Counted from the stretch's first letter, positions 34,985-49,255 are shown. The stretch: 64,000 bases of DNA from Leptoclinus maculatus (GCA_032191485.1 JAVDOI010000005.1:10104931-10168930); one strand, 5' to 3'. Numbers and translations: made by a program. The notes: a model not told the origin generated them from the sequence alone.

Positions 34985-37900
34985 GTGAGTATGGCGTGGA
35001 ATACCGCCTTCACTCCCACTCTTGCACATCACAGTGTCTTAATGCACCACCACCATGTTGGCAGGATATGGCTCGGCCTTTTCCTTCCAAGACTGGCAGC
35101 AAAAAATTTAGTCTTCCACGACAAACATTTTAATGAGCGTTCACACATTTCTCACTTGTTGGTTTCACCGATATATGAAGCCTTTTCAACTTGTTATCAT
35201 TCCACTCCTGTTATTCCCCTTTTATTTTCATCTCTGAGTGATGGAAGTCATTGGTTGCTGGAAATTATAGTTTTCATTTGATTAAGTATACTATATTATT
35301 CAATAATTGAATAAGAATAATGTTGATTTTCATGTTTGAAATAGTTTTTTTTTCAAACTTCTTCTGTGTATGATAAAACAAGTTGAATTGACTTTTCATT
35401 TAAATTTAATTTATTGCATGGAAATGGCTCTTTTCAGGACTTCGGAAGATTTCTCAAAAGAGGTTTGGGAGAAATCCCCTTTCATGAAAACATAACTTAA
35501 AATCAAATGCCATTTTATTTAAAAAATTTGGCCTGCAAAGTGCCAATTTGAAAATGAAATCAAATTTGTAATACTTTTTTATTATAGTGATGTTATGCGT
35601 GTAGTACACAAAAAAGTGTCTGTTTTTTATTTTTTGTTATTAGTATTAATATTATTTAATGGCTGCAACAGACTTCCATACTGATCACCTTGGTCAACTT
35701 GAAAAATAGCAAGTATTGGTAGCTAAATGTCAGTGTATTTGATCCTGAACAAAACCTTCTCTCCCTTGCAGATACCACATTAGAAAACACTGTTAGATTC
35801 ATCAGTGCGTATCCGCTCAGGATACTGAAACATCTAACACAAATGAATGCACAGCATTATTCTACACACAAGACAGAGCAATGAGATGATTTACTGAACC
35901 ACTTAAAATTAATTTTACTCTGTGGATTCTACTGAAGGTTTTCAAATGACGGCATGAATGTTATTTCACTGGCTTTTCTAACCTTAAAGGCCTGGTCACA
36001 TCAGAGAGCAGTACAGCGAAATTCATCTACTCCTCTTAATTAAATATTTGGTTGTAGAGGCTCCTACTCCATGCAAACTATTGCTCTTTTGTGGAGCTGT
36101 TTATTATGACGGCGTATTCGGATCAATATAGGTTAAAATAAATAGTAAATACAGAGCCGGGGGACAGGGGTAATATTACGAAGAAAAAACTCTACATTTC
36201 TAAAATTAGAGGCGCCAAACTTAAAATATAAAAAGCATTTCAATTGCCTCTCAACGTGGTGCCAATTGAACCCGCTGTTGCAGCTAACGAAGCTAACAGA
36301 GCTAACAGCGCAAAAGACGCCCACAGTGCTGACAGAGCTAACAGTGTTTTCCTGTTAAAGTCGTAAATATATTTATATACATATATATTTTTCAAACGGA
36401 TATTCTCTGAGATTAAAGGGGTCAAAAAAACTCAGAAGTTCTTTTCGATTAATATCACCAATTTACGAAAAAAATTTTGACAAGCAACCACATCTCTTCA
36501 CTTTCCAACGTTTGATCAACCTCATCACACAGCCGTCGCTCGCACCCAAATCAGCCCATACTAAAGTTGCAGTACGGTCTTCGCGTAGCTAGCAAAAGGA
36601 TACACGTGTGACTACGACGGTTTTTCCGTCCGTATATACAAAATATATAAATGGAACTGAGATTATGTTCATAAGATGTATATAACACCAATACATTAAA
36701 TTGTGATCGGAAATGTCTTCATTCTTTCGTCTCTATTCTCAAAATCGTGCCGTTTCAAACGCTGCTGTGACCAGTTCTTTACTTTTGACCATTTAAAGAT
36801 CCAACGAAAACAATCAATGTGTCGACTTCTGTCCAAAATTTTGGAATCGACCAGATTTAAAAAGTAGAGAATGTGTGTTGGTCATGCATACACCAACTTA
36901 CACACAGACACACACACACACCCTCCGCTCCTCGTGACTAGCTAATTCTCACCTATCACCCAGATATTATAATTATGGCCTTCAAACAGACAAAGCTCAT
37001 CCCCCCTTGTGATCTTTCCCCCTCATCTCTCCCACGCTCCCTCTTCTCTCCCCCACATGTCAGCGGCTCTCTCCTCCCTTTTTCCATCTGTTTCCATCTG
37101 TCCTCATTAGGGTCAGACTGATACATGAGCCCAACACTAGCTTTTGATTAAAACCACCGGCCGATCAGTGTCTCTCCCCTCTTGAATGATGGGTGTGATG
37201 CAGTTTGATTAATTACACATTTAGTGTAGAAATGATCAAACTATTTGTCTGTAGGCAGTCCCACATTTTGATGTGATCAGGTAGGTATGTGCATGGTCCT
37301 CATCCGTCTTGTACTGTTCCTCACTTATTCCCACCATTGATATCCAATGTTTGCGTTATAATTAGACTAACAGTCGTTCCGTCCTTGCTCACTGATTATT
37401 TGAGTTGATAGCCAAGACTTTTTTCTGTCGGAGATGAGTTTTTTATTTTGCTCATTGGATCCTCTGTGAAAGTGAGAGCTGCAACATAATGCGGCCTCTG
37501 ATATGTGTGTGAGTGGAATACCTGACGTGCCCTGTTGCTGACTTCTCTTTCATTTCGTCCTCTCTTCTTCTTTCTCTCCTCTCTGCGTGGCGGCTTTCCA
37601 AACCACGACCATAGAATATCGTGAGTAACTCTTTCAACTGCCACCCACTGTTCTTCCTCGTCGCTCTTCCTTTTTTTTTCCTTTACTCTGTCTGTTGGGT
37701 ATCTTCAACCCTTTTTCCTTGTGTGACTTTGTGCTATTCAGTCTGCTGTGTCCTTAACCCCCCACCCCGCCACTCCCCGACCTCAGTGCCTGCTGGACTG
37801 GGTGTTTGAAGTTATAGAGTCAGTCAACAGTCAACCCAAGAGCAGGGAAGGTAGCGTACCGTTGGAATGAAATCAGCAATACACTGATGACAAATAAGTG

Positions 37901-40036
37901 ATCAAGTTAAAGTATCGAGGTGTTGGTGTAGCTCCTCCGAATGGTGACAGTTGCTTAAAGGTGCGATGTGTAAGATCTGGCCACACGCTCCTGACAAATA
38001 GGGGGTCAGGATTTCACCTCTACTACTGGCTCCATACAATCTAAATGTACAGCCATCAGTTATAATATATATATATATAAAATTCAACCAAACTGCTGAA
38101 ACTCTGAGAGCCGGTGAAAGTAACAATGCTGTATAATCTTTTAGAATCTTCACGTTGAGCCAGCCTGAAGTTTGGCCATCTGTGTTTTTTACTCTTTGAT
38201 ATAGTTTATTGGATTCAATTTAAAGTGGCAGACAAAAAGGACCCGCACCTTCGTCTCAAGCTAACTGCTGACTGAGGATCTGCCGTGTCAGCTCCCCTAC
38301 TGGTAAAGTAGGATCCTGGTGGTGGGGGAGGTAAGGAGGCGAGGGTGCGAGTCGTTTTTTGCCACTTTGGATTTAATCCGACAAATAAACGACAAACTGT
38401 ACACAGACCCTGTAGCATCAGCGTGATGGACAAGCCCTCGGGGGCAGCTCTTCTGCTTCGTCCTTTCATGGACTGAGGACAGACCGGACGCTTCTGGTAT
38501 TACAAGATGGGCCGAGGCTAGCTAGTTAGCACGCTCATTTCAGTAGATATGTCTGCAACGCAATGGATAGGTGCATAGGTGAAGGTTTTAGCTGCCAGGA
38601 GTGTTTAGTGCACCGTCACCATCAAATGTATTAAGTTGTAGCTAATTAACAAATTCTCTGAGGTAAAACTGCTCACTGTTATCTGGTTGATGAGTTCTCC
38701 GCATATTAAAAAAAGAAGCACCACTCTGTTTTATTTAAAATCTTGAAAAGGTTGGAAGTGGACTTCATGGTTTTGTAGCTCAAAGAGAACAACAGAGTGG
38801 TCAGTCTCACTTTACATAAAGGATGGAGTTGTTCTGATACCAGTTCCAGTGTTGGAAATGCCTCTTATACAGATTAAAATGAGGTTGTTTAGGAGTTACA
38901 TTAGGATGTGTTCAAGCACTATTAAGTAAATCTTATTACTGGGCGATTCTAATTAACAGCATGATGTGTTCAAATGTAATCTTGTAAAATGTAGTTTGTG
39001 GCAAGAAACTACTTCAACAAGTAATTTGTTTGAAGAAGATGTTTTCATATATATATATACATATACACACACACACTGCCTGAAGGTATGGACAGCAGTT
39101 ACTCGTATATCACAACTTTTGCACTGTGAGAAAATGTTTAATTATAAGCAATTACTGCTAACTGTGTAGAGGTATTAATATATATAATGACAGTTATATC
39201 TTGTGTCTTATATTCAACCCTCAGTGACGAAATATACCACTATGCAGTATCTTAATATTTTAGTAAATGTGAGTTAAACTCAGCTAGTGTTTCAATAGGG
39301 GCAACTTGTTGCTGTTTATTATTAGTGAACTTCACAAACACATCCCCATGAGACATATAATGGCCACAAATAAAACAGGGGTGTTGACGAAAGGTTAACC
39401 AGCCTTCACTGCAATTTATTTTCCGAACCGCTTGGTTTAATTTGGAAGGCTCTTAGCTTTTAACAGCTTCTGATGATGGCAGATGGTGGAAGTAGCGACA
39501 GGCTGAAGGAAGAGTCACTTCCAACATGTTCCTCTTCTTCAGGGAGAGGGGACGGAAAGTGACGGAGCTCACGAGTGGAGAAAACAAACAACCTGTAACA
39601 GCAGTGCAGGCGCTAGAGCTAGAGGATAATAACCGCTGCACAGACTCCAGTGACTTGGACCCATTGTTTTCTCGTCCCAACAGCTCATCAGCTGTCTTTC
39701 TGTTGTCAGTCACAAGCGGGCTGCACGACGGGACTTCAGTTCTGACATACGTTGTCACGGATGACTCTCATTATGTGTGACATCCTGTCAGAGCCATTCC
39801 CAGCACCTCTGGGAAAGGCACGCCAAGGCCGACCAACTTACACCCTGACAGAATGAGAAGTAACGAGACACCAAGACGGGACACATATATAAGACAAGGG
39901 TTTAAGTATTGTATGGGATTGATTGGCTATTCAATTCATAATTTAGTGAGCTCACGTTGGATCGGCAGGGTGGGTTTCTTGGTTACTCCTCAGTGTCTTT
40001 TCCTGTGGATCCCTATCTTGCATTGTGGTCCTAGTA

Positions 40037-40067
<31 letters not shown>

Positions 40068-40500
40068 TGAGAATATCCACATGTCCTCGGCCTCTGGTGG
40101 ACACAACGTCCCTGTGCTGCTAACTCTAACCACTCTAAACCCCCCACTAACCTTAATGGACTCAAACCTCCTCACCTTTGAACCCCTCTATTGTTGCCCC
40201 AGCCCCACCTAACTGGAACCTTATATTCATGCCCGAACCCAACTGGACCCAAAGGGCTTAAATCTGGTACATTTTTCTCAACTTCGTTGCAAAAAACACC
40301 CCAAAAAAACAACAACTAGCTCCAAACCAAAAGTGTTTGGACTACAGGATGAATAATATCTTAGCTAAATCAGTTCTCCTAAAAGAGTTTTTACCCCTTG
40401 GGTCAGTTTGGGTTCTGACAAAATTCTTTGGCGCAGCTAATAAAGAACGTAGAGTTTCATTTCCCCACGAAATCCACTTAATGCTTTGACGTCTTGGCAG
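34985..40500 (+). other. nsmf: nsmf intron 4 (5.5 kb)
   Basis: GTGAGT to GTCTTGGCAG. The content is AT-rich, with a short TA run near 38060-38080, (TA)n/(CA)n near 39045-39080 and (TG)n near 40036-40060. There is no coding exon that I can support. A pyrimidine-rich stretch near 37540-37620 resembles a splice acceptor region but is not followed by a family-like frame. Confidence 0.75.
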
Positions 40501-40569
40501 GGCTTTCCGAGGCATTGCTGAGAGAAAGAGGCGGAAAAGAGAGCAGGAGGCAGCCACCATGATGGAGAG
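40501..40569 (+). CDS. nsmf: nsmf exon 5 (residues 323-346), nuclear localisation signal
   Basis: The frame reads AFRGIAERKRRKREQEAATM and ends MER. The basic run RKRRKR (331-336) corresponds to the NSMF/Jacob nuclear localisation signal, which binds importin-alpha and, in mammals, is masked by the calcium sensor caldendrin. The exon is 69 bp and enters and leaves in phase 2, so it can be included or skipped without a frameshift. Its donor AG|gtaccg lacks G at +5 and looks weak, which suits regulated inclusion. Skipping joins GC to A and gives a GCA Ala codon. Confidence 0.92.
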
Positions 40570-41579
40570 GTACCGTGTCCTGGCTGTCCTGTCCCGTCCT
40601 GTGTGGTGCTAATCCGTCCCTGTGACAGTTCCCCTCTATATGACACAGTAAAAAGCAATGCTCCTCTTGACAAGACTCAGATCAGATCTAAAAATCGTTT
40701 TTTTCTCAATAGCCCGCTTGGCAGATGTTTAACCTCATCTTTACGTATAGAACCAGGCTTTCTACTTCCTTTATGTTCTAACCCTCTTAAACTACTCTCA
40801 GTGAAAGTCAACACTTCCAGCTGAGACATTACAGCGGCTTATCGTCACCTCCTGCTGCTGGTAGGCTTTTAATTTGAAACTCCCGCAACGAATATTGAGT
40901 TTCCTTGGCAGTAATGTGACGTTGTTGTTGTACTGATGGAATTAGTGCTGTAGAAGTGCACATTATGTTGAATTTACCCAATTTGCTACAGTATAGGTAA
41001 TTCTTGACAAAATAATCTCAATCACATCTCACTGAGCCATCACCATGACAACTGAGCAAAACCCATCCGCTGAAGACTTTTTAAAGACCTTTTTTGATGA
41101 AATATAATACCTGTTTGATGGTCAAACCAGCCATCGTATGTATGAGAGTATGATGGGAAGCCATGAGAGGATGGAGCACATTTAGTTTTTACTATTGTTA
41201 GTGTTTTTCAGTGCTTCCCAGCAGTATATAACAATAATTTGTAATGATATAATTGATTCAACTGATGCAAGCTGGACAATAAAAAATGATTCCTCCTTGG
41301 AATGTTATCAACCGATTGAATTGGCGTTATCAGTGGTTATTGCTACCATTCTAATGCTTCAGACTGGCAAGACCCGCCCTCTGTAGCTGGTTGAGACGGA
41401 GGTCAAGGTTAGGAATTGACCTTGAGTAGTGAGGATCAGTATAGCATGTTGGTCAGGGCATAGGATCCGAACAAATCAGGTTACCAGTATCTCGGCGGCA
41501 TGGACGCCTGGCCAATCCTAGTGTTTGAATGCTACACAGGAATGGTCTTGCCAAGGAGAGCAGTGGGATTCATAAAAAA

Positions 41580-42522
41580 CAGTGGCGGCTGGTGGAATGT
41601 TTTCTAGGTAGGGCTGTGCCACATCCAATCAATTTCAGCAAACATCCCAGAATGATTTAATGCAAAAACAATTAAGGTATGAAACACGCATTACTACTTT
41701 GCAGTTAAATATTTAACATTTATTCCAACATGAAAAAAAGCAGTAAATAACACTTTGACAAACACGTCAGGACATCTTATTTTAGTCACCCTCACAAACA
41801 ATTCAGTATAATATAATAATATATATATCATATAATAATATTTACTATAATATAAAACACACATATATATAATTATTTATTTATAACTATATATCCATTT
41901 CTCAGACAGGTGCTTCATGTCCCTCACTCCCGTAACTGTCCATGCTGGATCTGTCCCCGTTGTTTTAAGGCATTAGCATGACTGCATCCAGCTAGCCAAA
42001 CCTGTCTGGTGTACAGCTACTAGAGAAGCTTCATGTACTGCTTCCCTTTCCCGCTAGTCTGCTGTCTGATTGTGAGGTCAGGTTGATCTGATATCAGCTC
42101 TTTCATCTGGAGTTTCTCCACAAAACGGGTCTTGGAGGAGTAGTGCTCGCGCTCGCCTGTAGAGACTACTCCTGACGAGAACGCGCAGCTTGGATGTATT
42201 TGAGGGCGCTAATTGGCTAAATTGTATGTCACACATTTATATCTTTAATCAGCAATTGGCTAAACTGCTTCATAGACCCGCCTCCTGTGGGCAGATTCTC
42301 CAGCGCCCCAGCCAGCTGAGACATGCAGACAGGCGGAGAGGACGTGGAGGAAAAGCATATATTTTGCGCAGACATCATATTTTACAAATATTACTGGGTG
42401 CATTCTATATTTCAAAAACACAAATATTGACAATTTGTATAATTTTATTTTATTTATTTTTAATTTTTTGTGGCTCAAGGGGGGGCGGCGCTCTAGCGCC
42501 CTCTATTGGCCAGCCGCCACTG
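41580..42522 (+). mobile_element. Non-autonomous hAT-like element, full copy (intron 5)
   Basis: The termini are CAGTGGCGGCTGG and CCAGCCGCCACTG (13-bp inverted repeats). Flanks ATAAAAAA and ATAAAAAC match at 7 of 8 bases, consistent with an 8-bp duplication. Length is 943 bp with no transposase. The same family occurs inverted at 58712-59718 and as a right-half fragment at 32971-33382. Confidence 0.88.
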
Positions 42523-43264
42523 ATAAAAACGCTTCTTACGGGCCAAACTACACCTACCACGTTGTGAAAGTGAAACTTAAAGTTAGTAATTGGAACAAAA
42601 CAACATTACACAAGGTTTAGGCAACAGAACTACTTGGTTAGGTCTAGGAAAGGTTTGTTTGGGTTGGAATAAGTACACTTGTTACGTAACTTGGCGTCTG
42701 TTAAGTACGTAAGATTGTAACAAAGGTATGGTAAAATAAGTCACCGTTGACTTTTGGTTTCACACGGGACAAGAACAGCGTTTTCCTGGGTGAAGGTCCT
42801 GTGTTTGTTTTACTGTCCATTCACCCGACCTCATTCTCTTTGCAGGGACTTTAAATAACGTCACCTGACTTCCTTTTTTTCTCCTGTCATAAATACCACG
42901 GCCACTAGAGGTCGGAGTGTTCTTCTTGTATTTGTATTGGTGATCAACCATGTGAATAGATGATTAAGGCCTTCTGAACCTACAAGTAGGTGTAGTAGAC
43001 CCCTTTCTAATCTTATATACAGTATATGACGACGGGAACAGAGCAAAGGGTGTTTACTATGAAAATTGACTTGAGGCTGTAGCTGTACCACTTCCTGCCT
43101 GGCTCAATCTGCTCCGTGCAACGCCTGCACTGGTCGCGGACTCAGTCGGAACCTGCCCGGTGGAACCCTGCGCATGAGGCTGATAATATTCAAAGCGGGA
43201 TTTTAGTTTTTTGCTAAAATCAACACTAACTTTCTAGCTCCTGAAGCTAGCAGCTTGCCACAGC

Positions 43265-43570
43265 TGGGCGACTAGCTAGGTACTACTAGGTAGAGCAGGG
43301 TCGTCCTTCACTCAGAGGATCAGCAGTTCGATCCCCGGTTCCACTAGTCCATGTCGACCCCAAATTGCTCCTGTAGCTGTGCCTGCGGTTTGCGAATGTT
43401 GTATGAATGTTAGTTAGGGTCCTGATGGGCAGGTGGCACCTTGCATGTAGCCCCTGTTATCAGTGTATGAATGGGTGTGAATGGGTGAATGATGACATGT
43501 AGTGTTAAAGCGCTTTGCGTGGTCGGAAGACCAGAAAGGAGCTGTACAAATACAGTCCATTTACCATTTG
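43265..43570 (+). mobile_element. tRNA-derived SINE
   Basis: A head with a B-box-like AGTTCGATCCCCGGTTCC is followed by CCAAATTGCTCCTGTAGCTG, GATGGGCAGGTGGCACCTTG and a tail TAAAGCGCTTTGCGTGGTCG ending TACAGTCCATTTACCATTT. The A box is poor, so this is a SINE and not a tRNA gene. Confidence 0.85.
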
Positions 43571-43939
43571 CTGAATGTGCCTCCTACAGCGCAATCCACT
43601 GTGAGAACCATCACACTATTCACTACTGGTAATTTGGTGCCTAACGCCTCCTGATAGCCAGCAAGGGGATACAAAACCATGTTATAACCAACACCACTGT
43701 CTACAGCAGGCACAGGAAAGACTGATAAATGAAACTTGACTTGATTTAGTTGTGATTAAAAGTGAAACGATGTCACGTTTGAGGCAGGTTTCTTTTATCA
43801 AGTCCTTTCTCATCTCTATGTTTGTGCCCTGTTCCACTGCTACCACATGTTGGTGAATAGTTTCTATGCTTATACACAGGAAAAAAAACATTCATGCAGT
43901 CTTGTTCTCAACTTCTGTTGAGGGACATCACAATTCCCC

Positions 43940-44042
<103 letters not shown>

Positions 44043-44180
44043 GTGTCAAAGTGGGGTCTGTCAATACGGAGCTATAGCTCACTGCTCAGTGAGCACTCCA
44101 AGTGAACAAATCAATCAATATTTGGCAAACAACCTCACATCCACCGAGGCAGAGACATGCCATTCGATGTTTGAGCCTGC

Positions 44181-44223
<43 letters not shown>

Positions 44224-46662
44224 CAGGGCTGTGTCACAGAATGCAAAGCCTTTAATAGAAAGGTAAATCTCAGTTAGTTTCCCTAAATCGAATTATGCAT
44301 GTTCAAATAGGCAAGACATTCTGTTTTTGTTTGTTTTTTTGGAAAGGTCACAGTTGAGAGGGCTGGGTGAGTTAGTTGCAGACACACTTGCGTCATCATG
44401 CACACACACCGGCTTAAATTTGACCCGGTAGTCTTGATGCGCGGGTGTTAGTGATTTTAAAAGATGTTGTCACGGTGCGAAAATACAACACTGGCTGGCT
44501 GATGGATCCCCCTCTCCTCTGAGTCATCCCGCTATTTTAGGCTCTGCCCTCACGACTCCTGCAATCCACACTGACAACATGTCAACGCTGTTTTGTAGAA
44601 TGCCTCCAAACTGAACTGATACAAAATAGCTGGGGAAAATGCACGAAGGACCTGGCTGCTGTTTGGTTAGGATTTCACCGATATCATCAGGTTGATATCG
44701 GCTTTTTGGTGATGAGACTCAGTGATGTTGTCCGTTGGAGTGGCAAAAACAACAGTGACTGCATGCGAAAAGCTAGTAATAACTGACTACAGGTGGGTCC
44801 TATTAAAAATAATGAGCTGTGGGGTTTGTGGACCAGCCATATCTGTTGTCACGAACCTCATCACAGTTTCTCACAGCTTTGTTTTACATCACTACATATT
44901 TTTTAGCTCACCTCAGAGTAGGGATGGTAGGGATGTAGGGATGACTGTTTCGGTCCCAATACCAATACTTGGGCTTTGGGTATAGGCTGATACCGAATAC
45001 CAATCCGATACCAGTGTTTAATAAATAAGCTGTATGCTTCACTTTGCAGAAGTGAATGGCATTCGTTCTAATAATATGAGGCTGGACTTTGTAAAGCAAA
45101 ATGTAATAAATATATACATCGATTTATTTTAAAGTTATTTAAAAGGGGTCTATGCTGTTACAAGAGGGGAAATATAAAATATCAATAAAAAGATATTTAA
45201 AATATGCAGATATACATAGTGGAATATATATTCAGGGATAAATGACCAAAATGTAAGTGAGTGCGAGGCCTACTTGCATTGCCCTGAACCATCACAGTCA
45301 GACAATGATGGATAATGAAAAGCTGTCTTTTAGGCCGCACATTGTTCCACTGTTTCCTCTCCTGCTTCTCTTTTCCTTTTCTCTTGCTGTCCCACTCTTC
45401 TTTCTCCAGCGGTAAGAATACAATGCTTTTGATGTTAAAAAAATGAAAATCCAGGCGGGGAGAGAAAGAGAAGATGAAGATGGAATAGAGACAACTAAAA
45501 GACTAATTCAGTTTGATGGAACCTGCATTTGAGACAATAGCCTTTTGAATGAGTCCCTTGTAGGAGTTTTGAAGAAGTTTGATATGACATGTCGGAGTAA
45601 CTTCAAACACTTTATAAAGCACTATACTGGCTTCTTGAGAGTCCGGCCTTGTGTATAATCAAAGGATTGGCACCAAAACCACCTCACTATCAGTTCTGTC
45701 CTCTTTCAATGCTAACATGTTAGCACACAGTATGTAAAGTGATTATCACAGACTTTAATCCTTTCAATAAAATGTGCTTTATATCCAGATAGTATCTAGA
45801 TGTGATTTAACCTGACTACACCTGGTATTAATATGTGTCTCTGGAGTCCACACTGAGACCAGATAGCTCTGTCCAACTTAAAGTACTCAATGTACAAGGC
45901 GTGCCTGACCTCCTCCAGAGATGGTTCCGGCAAACGGATCACAATAGACCCGAACTTTCACGTGGTCTACTGGTGGTCTAAGAACTACTTTCCAATTGCA
46001 ATCCAAACACATTTTAATGCAAGGTGAAAAGACAAGGTCAAGACATTAACACATTTTTCATCACTAGTTATTGTCATTAGTTATTGGGTTTAAGGAAAAA
46101 TAGAAAAGTTAAGCCCATGTAGATGAAAAATGTAATTCCACCTGCTGGCCAATAAAACATATTTTTAATCGGTTTCTCAAGTTGCATCGTGTTTTCTATC
46201 CAGGTAGCTGGAAATGTCATTGCTTGTTTGTAATAAGAAAGGTAAAATACGAATGCGTTATTTTATACATGTAGACAAATATAACTGATAAAACTGTCAA
46301 GGTTCACATTATATAAATTAAGCAAGAAGTACCTCATTTTCAGCTAACATCATTGTTTGAATCAGGAAATAGAAAAGGTGAAAGGGTAAAAAAACCTTTT
46401 AATTGTGCAGCAGATGAAATACTTTTGTTCTGGCAAATGATTAGAGTATTGCAAAGTATTATTTATTTTAGAAAATAAATAGATACTTCATAATACATGA
46501 GGTACGCTTTAGCTTAATGTATTCTAAAACATTAGCGTATGAGACTGGAGAGCTGATATTGGTACCAATCTTTTTGTCACTGCTCTTACTAGACTTTCCT
46601 GTTCTGTTCTGTTCCTCATTCTTGATGTCTCTGTCTTCTTCTTCTCTTCCCTAAAATGGTAG

Positions 46663-46715
46663 AAATTTCCGCAAGCAGCTCAGGATGGTGGGCAGCCGCA
46701 GGATGAAGGTCCAGA
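46663..46715 (+). CDS. nsmf: nsmf exon 6 (residues 346-364)
   Basis: The frame reads NFRKQLRMVGSRRMKVQ, matching the family block NFRKHLRMVGSRR.KAQ. The first A completes Arg346 and the last A starts Thr364; the donor is A|gtaagt. At 53 bp it shifts phase 2 to phase 1. With exon 5 it forms the basic region next to the nuclear localisation signal. Confidence 0.95.
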
Positions 46716-48268
46716 GTAAGTCTTCCAGTCGGTCAGTGTGCATGTATGTGCAGTATGCTGATGTCAGTGCATTTTCATGCATTCATGCTCAACAGTGTGA
46801 ACCATAACATCGGAATTTATTTGTGCTTTATGCATGGAGCAGCAGTGCTGGGCATGTTTATAAGAATATTGTGTCAAGAGTGTGTTTATGAATCAGACAT
46901 GCCATCGAAACATAATCCCTAAAATCCACGTCGATGGTGATTTGGTCAGTCGTCACTGAAGTGTTTACGTGTGTGTATGTCAGTGTGTGTCTGCCACATT
47001 TGCTTTAGAAAAATAATTGTCTTTTTCATGATATTGATTGTGTGCTGGAAAGTTCAAAGGCCATTTTATATAACAGTGGTGAATTTGAGTGCCAGAAAAC
47101 ATCTGCACATGTGTTTGTTTTCTCTATTTCTAGCCGTGTCTCTATTTAAACTTTTGAAAAGTTGCAAAAAAGAAATGTAAATTAGGCTTCCAGTGAAAAA
47201 AGGCTAGACTGCATGGCTGTAATCTGCCAGTAACGAACGGAGAGGATATCAATATACAACCAGAAAGCAGCTGATCAGTCATGTGAGTTGAAAGTTTGCT
47301 ACATCAGAAATGATTAGGGAAAGGCGTTTCCATATGTCATTTAGCGCATCAACTCTTTTTTGACAAAGAAAAAAAACAAATGTAATGTTTTCGCATAAAT
47401 ATAGTTTAGAAGTTTAGACAAGGATTCAGTTAAATAAAATGTTAGATATCAAAATAAACTACATGGAAATCCTAGCCTCGCAAAACAAAGATAGCCTCAC
47501 TAGTTCTAGTTTATGGAAACCACTATGACTCCAGCCTGGAAGACTATGATTAGGTTTTCACTGGGCTTGATCACACCATAATAAATAAAATGTCAAAAAT
47601 GTTCTGTCAATTTTGTAATTGCTTAGTCACCTAAGTATTTTTCTATTAAAAAATGCCAAACAGCCGGTGGTTCAACATTTTTAATTATGAGAATTAGTTG
47701 CTTTTATTAGTCTTCTGTCATAGTAAATACAATATTTTGGGGTTTTGGACTGTTGCACACTAAATAGCTTGTTGTTAAACAAGCTATTTAAAGTCCTCCT
47801 CCTTCTCAGGCTTTGTGGAATTGTGATTGGCATATTTAATTTTATACTTTCTCGCCAAAGTTTGATTGATAAACCGAGAAAATAATCACAAATTGCAGTT
47901 CTAGTCAGAAGTGTGCCCTGTTGCACCTGTAACCACACCCAACAGTGATGTCACGATGTACTGACACACCCTGCAGTACACCTCTACATCACTGCAACAA
48001 GATGGGACTTTTAATCAATTATTTGGACCAAAAAAATGTATTGAAATGACAAAACAGTATTGTCATTCCAACACAATATATTTTCAATGAAAATCAATAA
48101 ACTATTATTGATTTAATGTAAACATAAACCACTAAGGTCAGTTAACAGGGGCTGTTACACACACTGGGTCAACAAGATGGAACCCGTGATTTCTGGGGTT
48201 GATGATCATTTTGAGAGTGTGTGTGTGTGTGTGGTAGAGTGACACTCTTCCCCCACTAACTCCATCAG
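46716..48268 (+). other. nsmf: nsmf intron 6 (1.55 kb)
   Basis: GTAAGT to ACTCCATCAG. AT-rich, with a short (TG)n run at about 48217-48232. No other feature is recognised. Confidence 0.85.
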
Positions 48269-48358
48269 CCTTTGCCGACCGCCGAGCCAAGAGTTTCAGC
48301 CGCTCATGGAGTGACCCGACACCCGTCAAGCCTGACTCACTGCATGACTCCAGAGACA
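48269..48358 (+). CDS. nsmf: nsmf exon 7 (residues 364-394)
   Basis: The frame reads TFADRRAKSFSRSWSDPTPV and ends KPDSLHDSRD. It matches the family TFAERR..SFSRSWSDPTP block, which is rich in Ser and Arg and may be phosphorylated. It is a 90-bp exon, phase 1 to phase 1, so it is also frame-neutral if skipped. The donor is A|gtgagt, strong. Confidence 0.95.
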
Positions 48359-48413
48359 GTGAGTGGACGCTCCCTTAATCACTCACGCACACAAACAAAA
48401 TGCCGTACAATAT

Positions 48414-48627
48414 GGGCGACTGGGGGCTAAGTGTCGCAAGGCCGTCCTTCAATCAGAGGATCGGCGGTTCGATCCCCGGCTCCGCTGGTCGCATGTCTGT
48501 GTCCTTGAGCAAGACACTTAACCCCAAAATTGCTCCCGTAGCTGTGCCTACAGTGTAGAAATGTGATAGAATCTGAATTGTAAGTCGCTTTGGATAAAAG
48601 CATCTGCTAAATGACTGTAATGTAATA
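48414..48627 (+). mobile_element. tRNA-derived SINE with LINE-type tail
   Basis: The B-box-like GGTTCGATCCCCGGCTCC, CCTTGAGCAAGACACTTAAC, then the conserved tail GTAAGTCGCTTTGGATAAAA and GCATCTGCTAAATGACTGTA are typical of fish SINEs. It lies 55 bp downstream of the exon 7 donor in the sense orientation. Confidence 0.9.
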
Positions 48628-49255
48628 TATAAAATAAAGAACTTACTCGACATAGAATATACACGTATGTGTACACATAAACACATAAGCGCATGACTTT
48701 GGATGCATGTATTAACTAAAAAATGCACATAGAAACACATCACAGATTATACAACTACATATACAGAACATACAAATGATCACTGTTACAGACAAAACAC
48801 TATGCGAAAGGAGATAGGAAAGGAAGCAATGAAGCACCTTTCCAAGTGCCTTTCCTTAGCATTTAAGCCATCTGACACTTAATACATGATTTCAGTCAGT
48901 TAGGAACCCTCTGAACAAACAAGACTATTGCGCCTCTGTTATAGTAGTTTTCGACTGTCATTGTGTGTCTCCAGTTTATCTGAATGTCTCCACTCTTATC
49001 TTTTTGCCATCCATCCTCTCAGCCATCTTCATCTTTCAACCCGGTTGTCCATCTGCCTGTTGCCGTGTGTCGTAGCCGTCTGGATGCATCAGGAGAGCGT
49101 TATAGTGTCGTTTTGTCTTGTCTGCTGTCTGATTAGAACTCTCCTCTCTTTGCTGGAAAAAAATGAAATAACAGGTGCAGGGTTTTTAAAATGGAGCACA
49201 CTCCTCTCTAATCTTGTTTGTGTGTTATCCTTTCATCTCACCCTTTGTTCCTGTT

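Noticed and set aside
43265..43570. tRNA gene candidate (B-box-like GTTCGATCC; the same at 48414-48627)
   Set aside because: The A box and cloverleaf are degraded, and both are followed by typical SINE bodies and tails.
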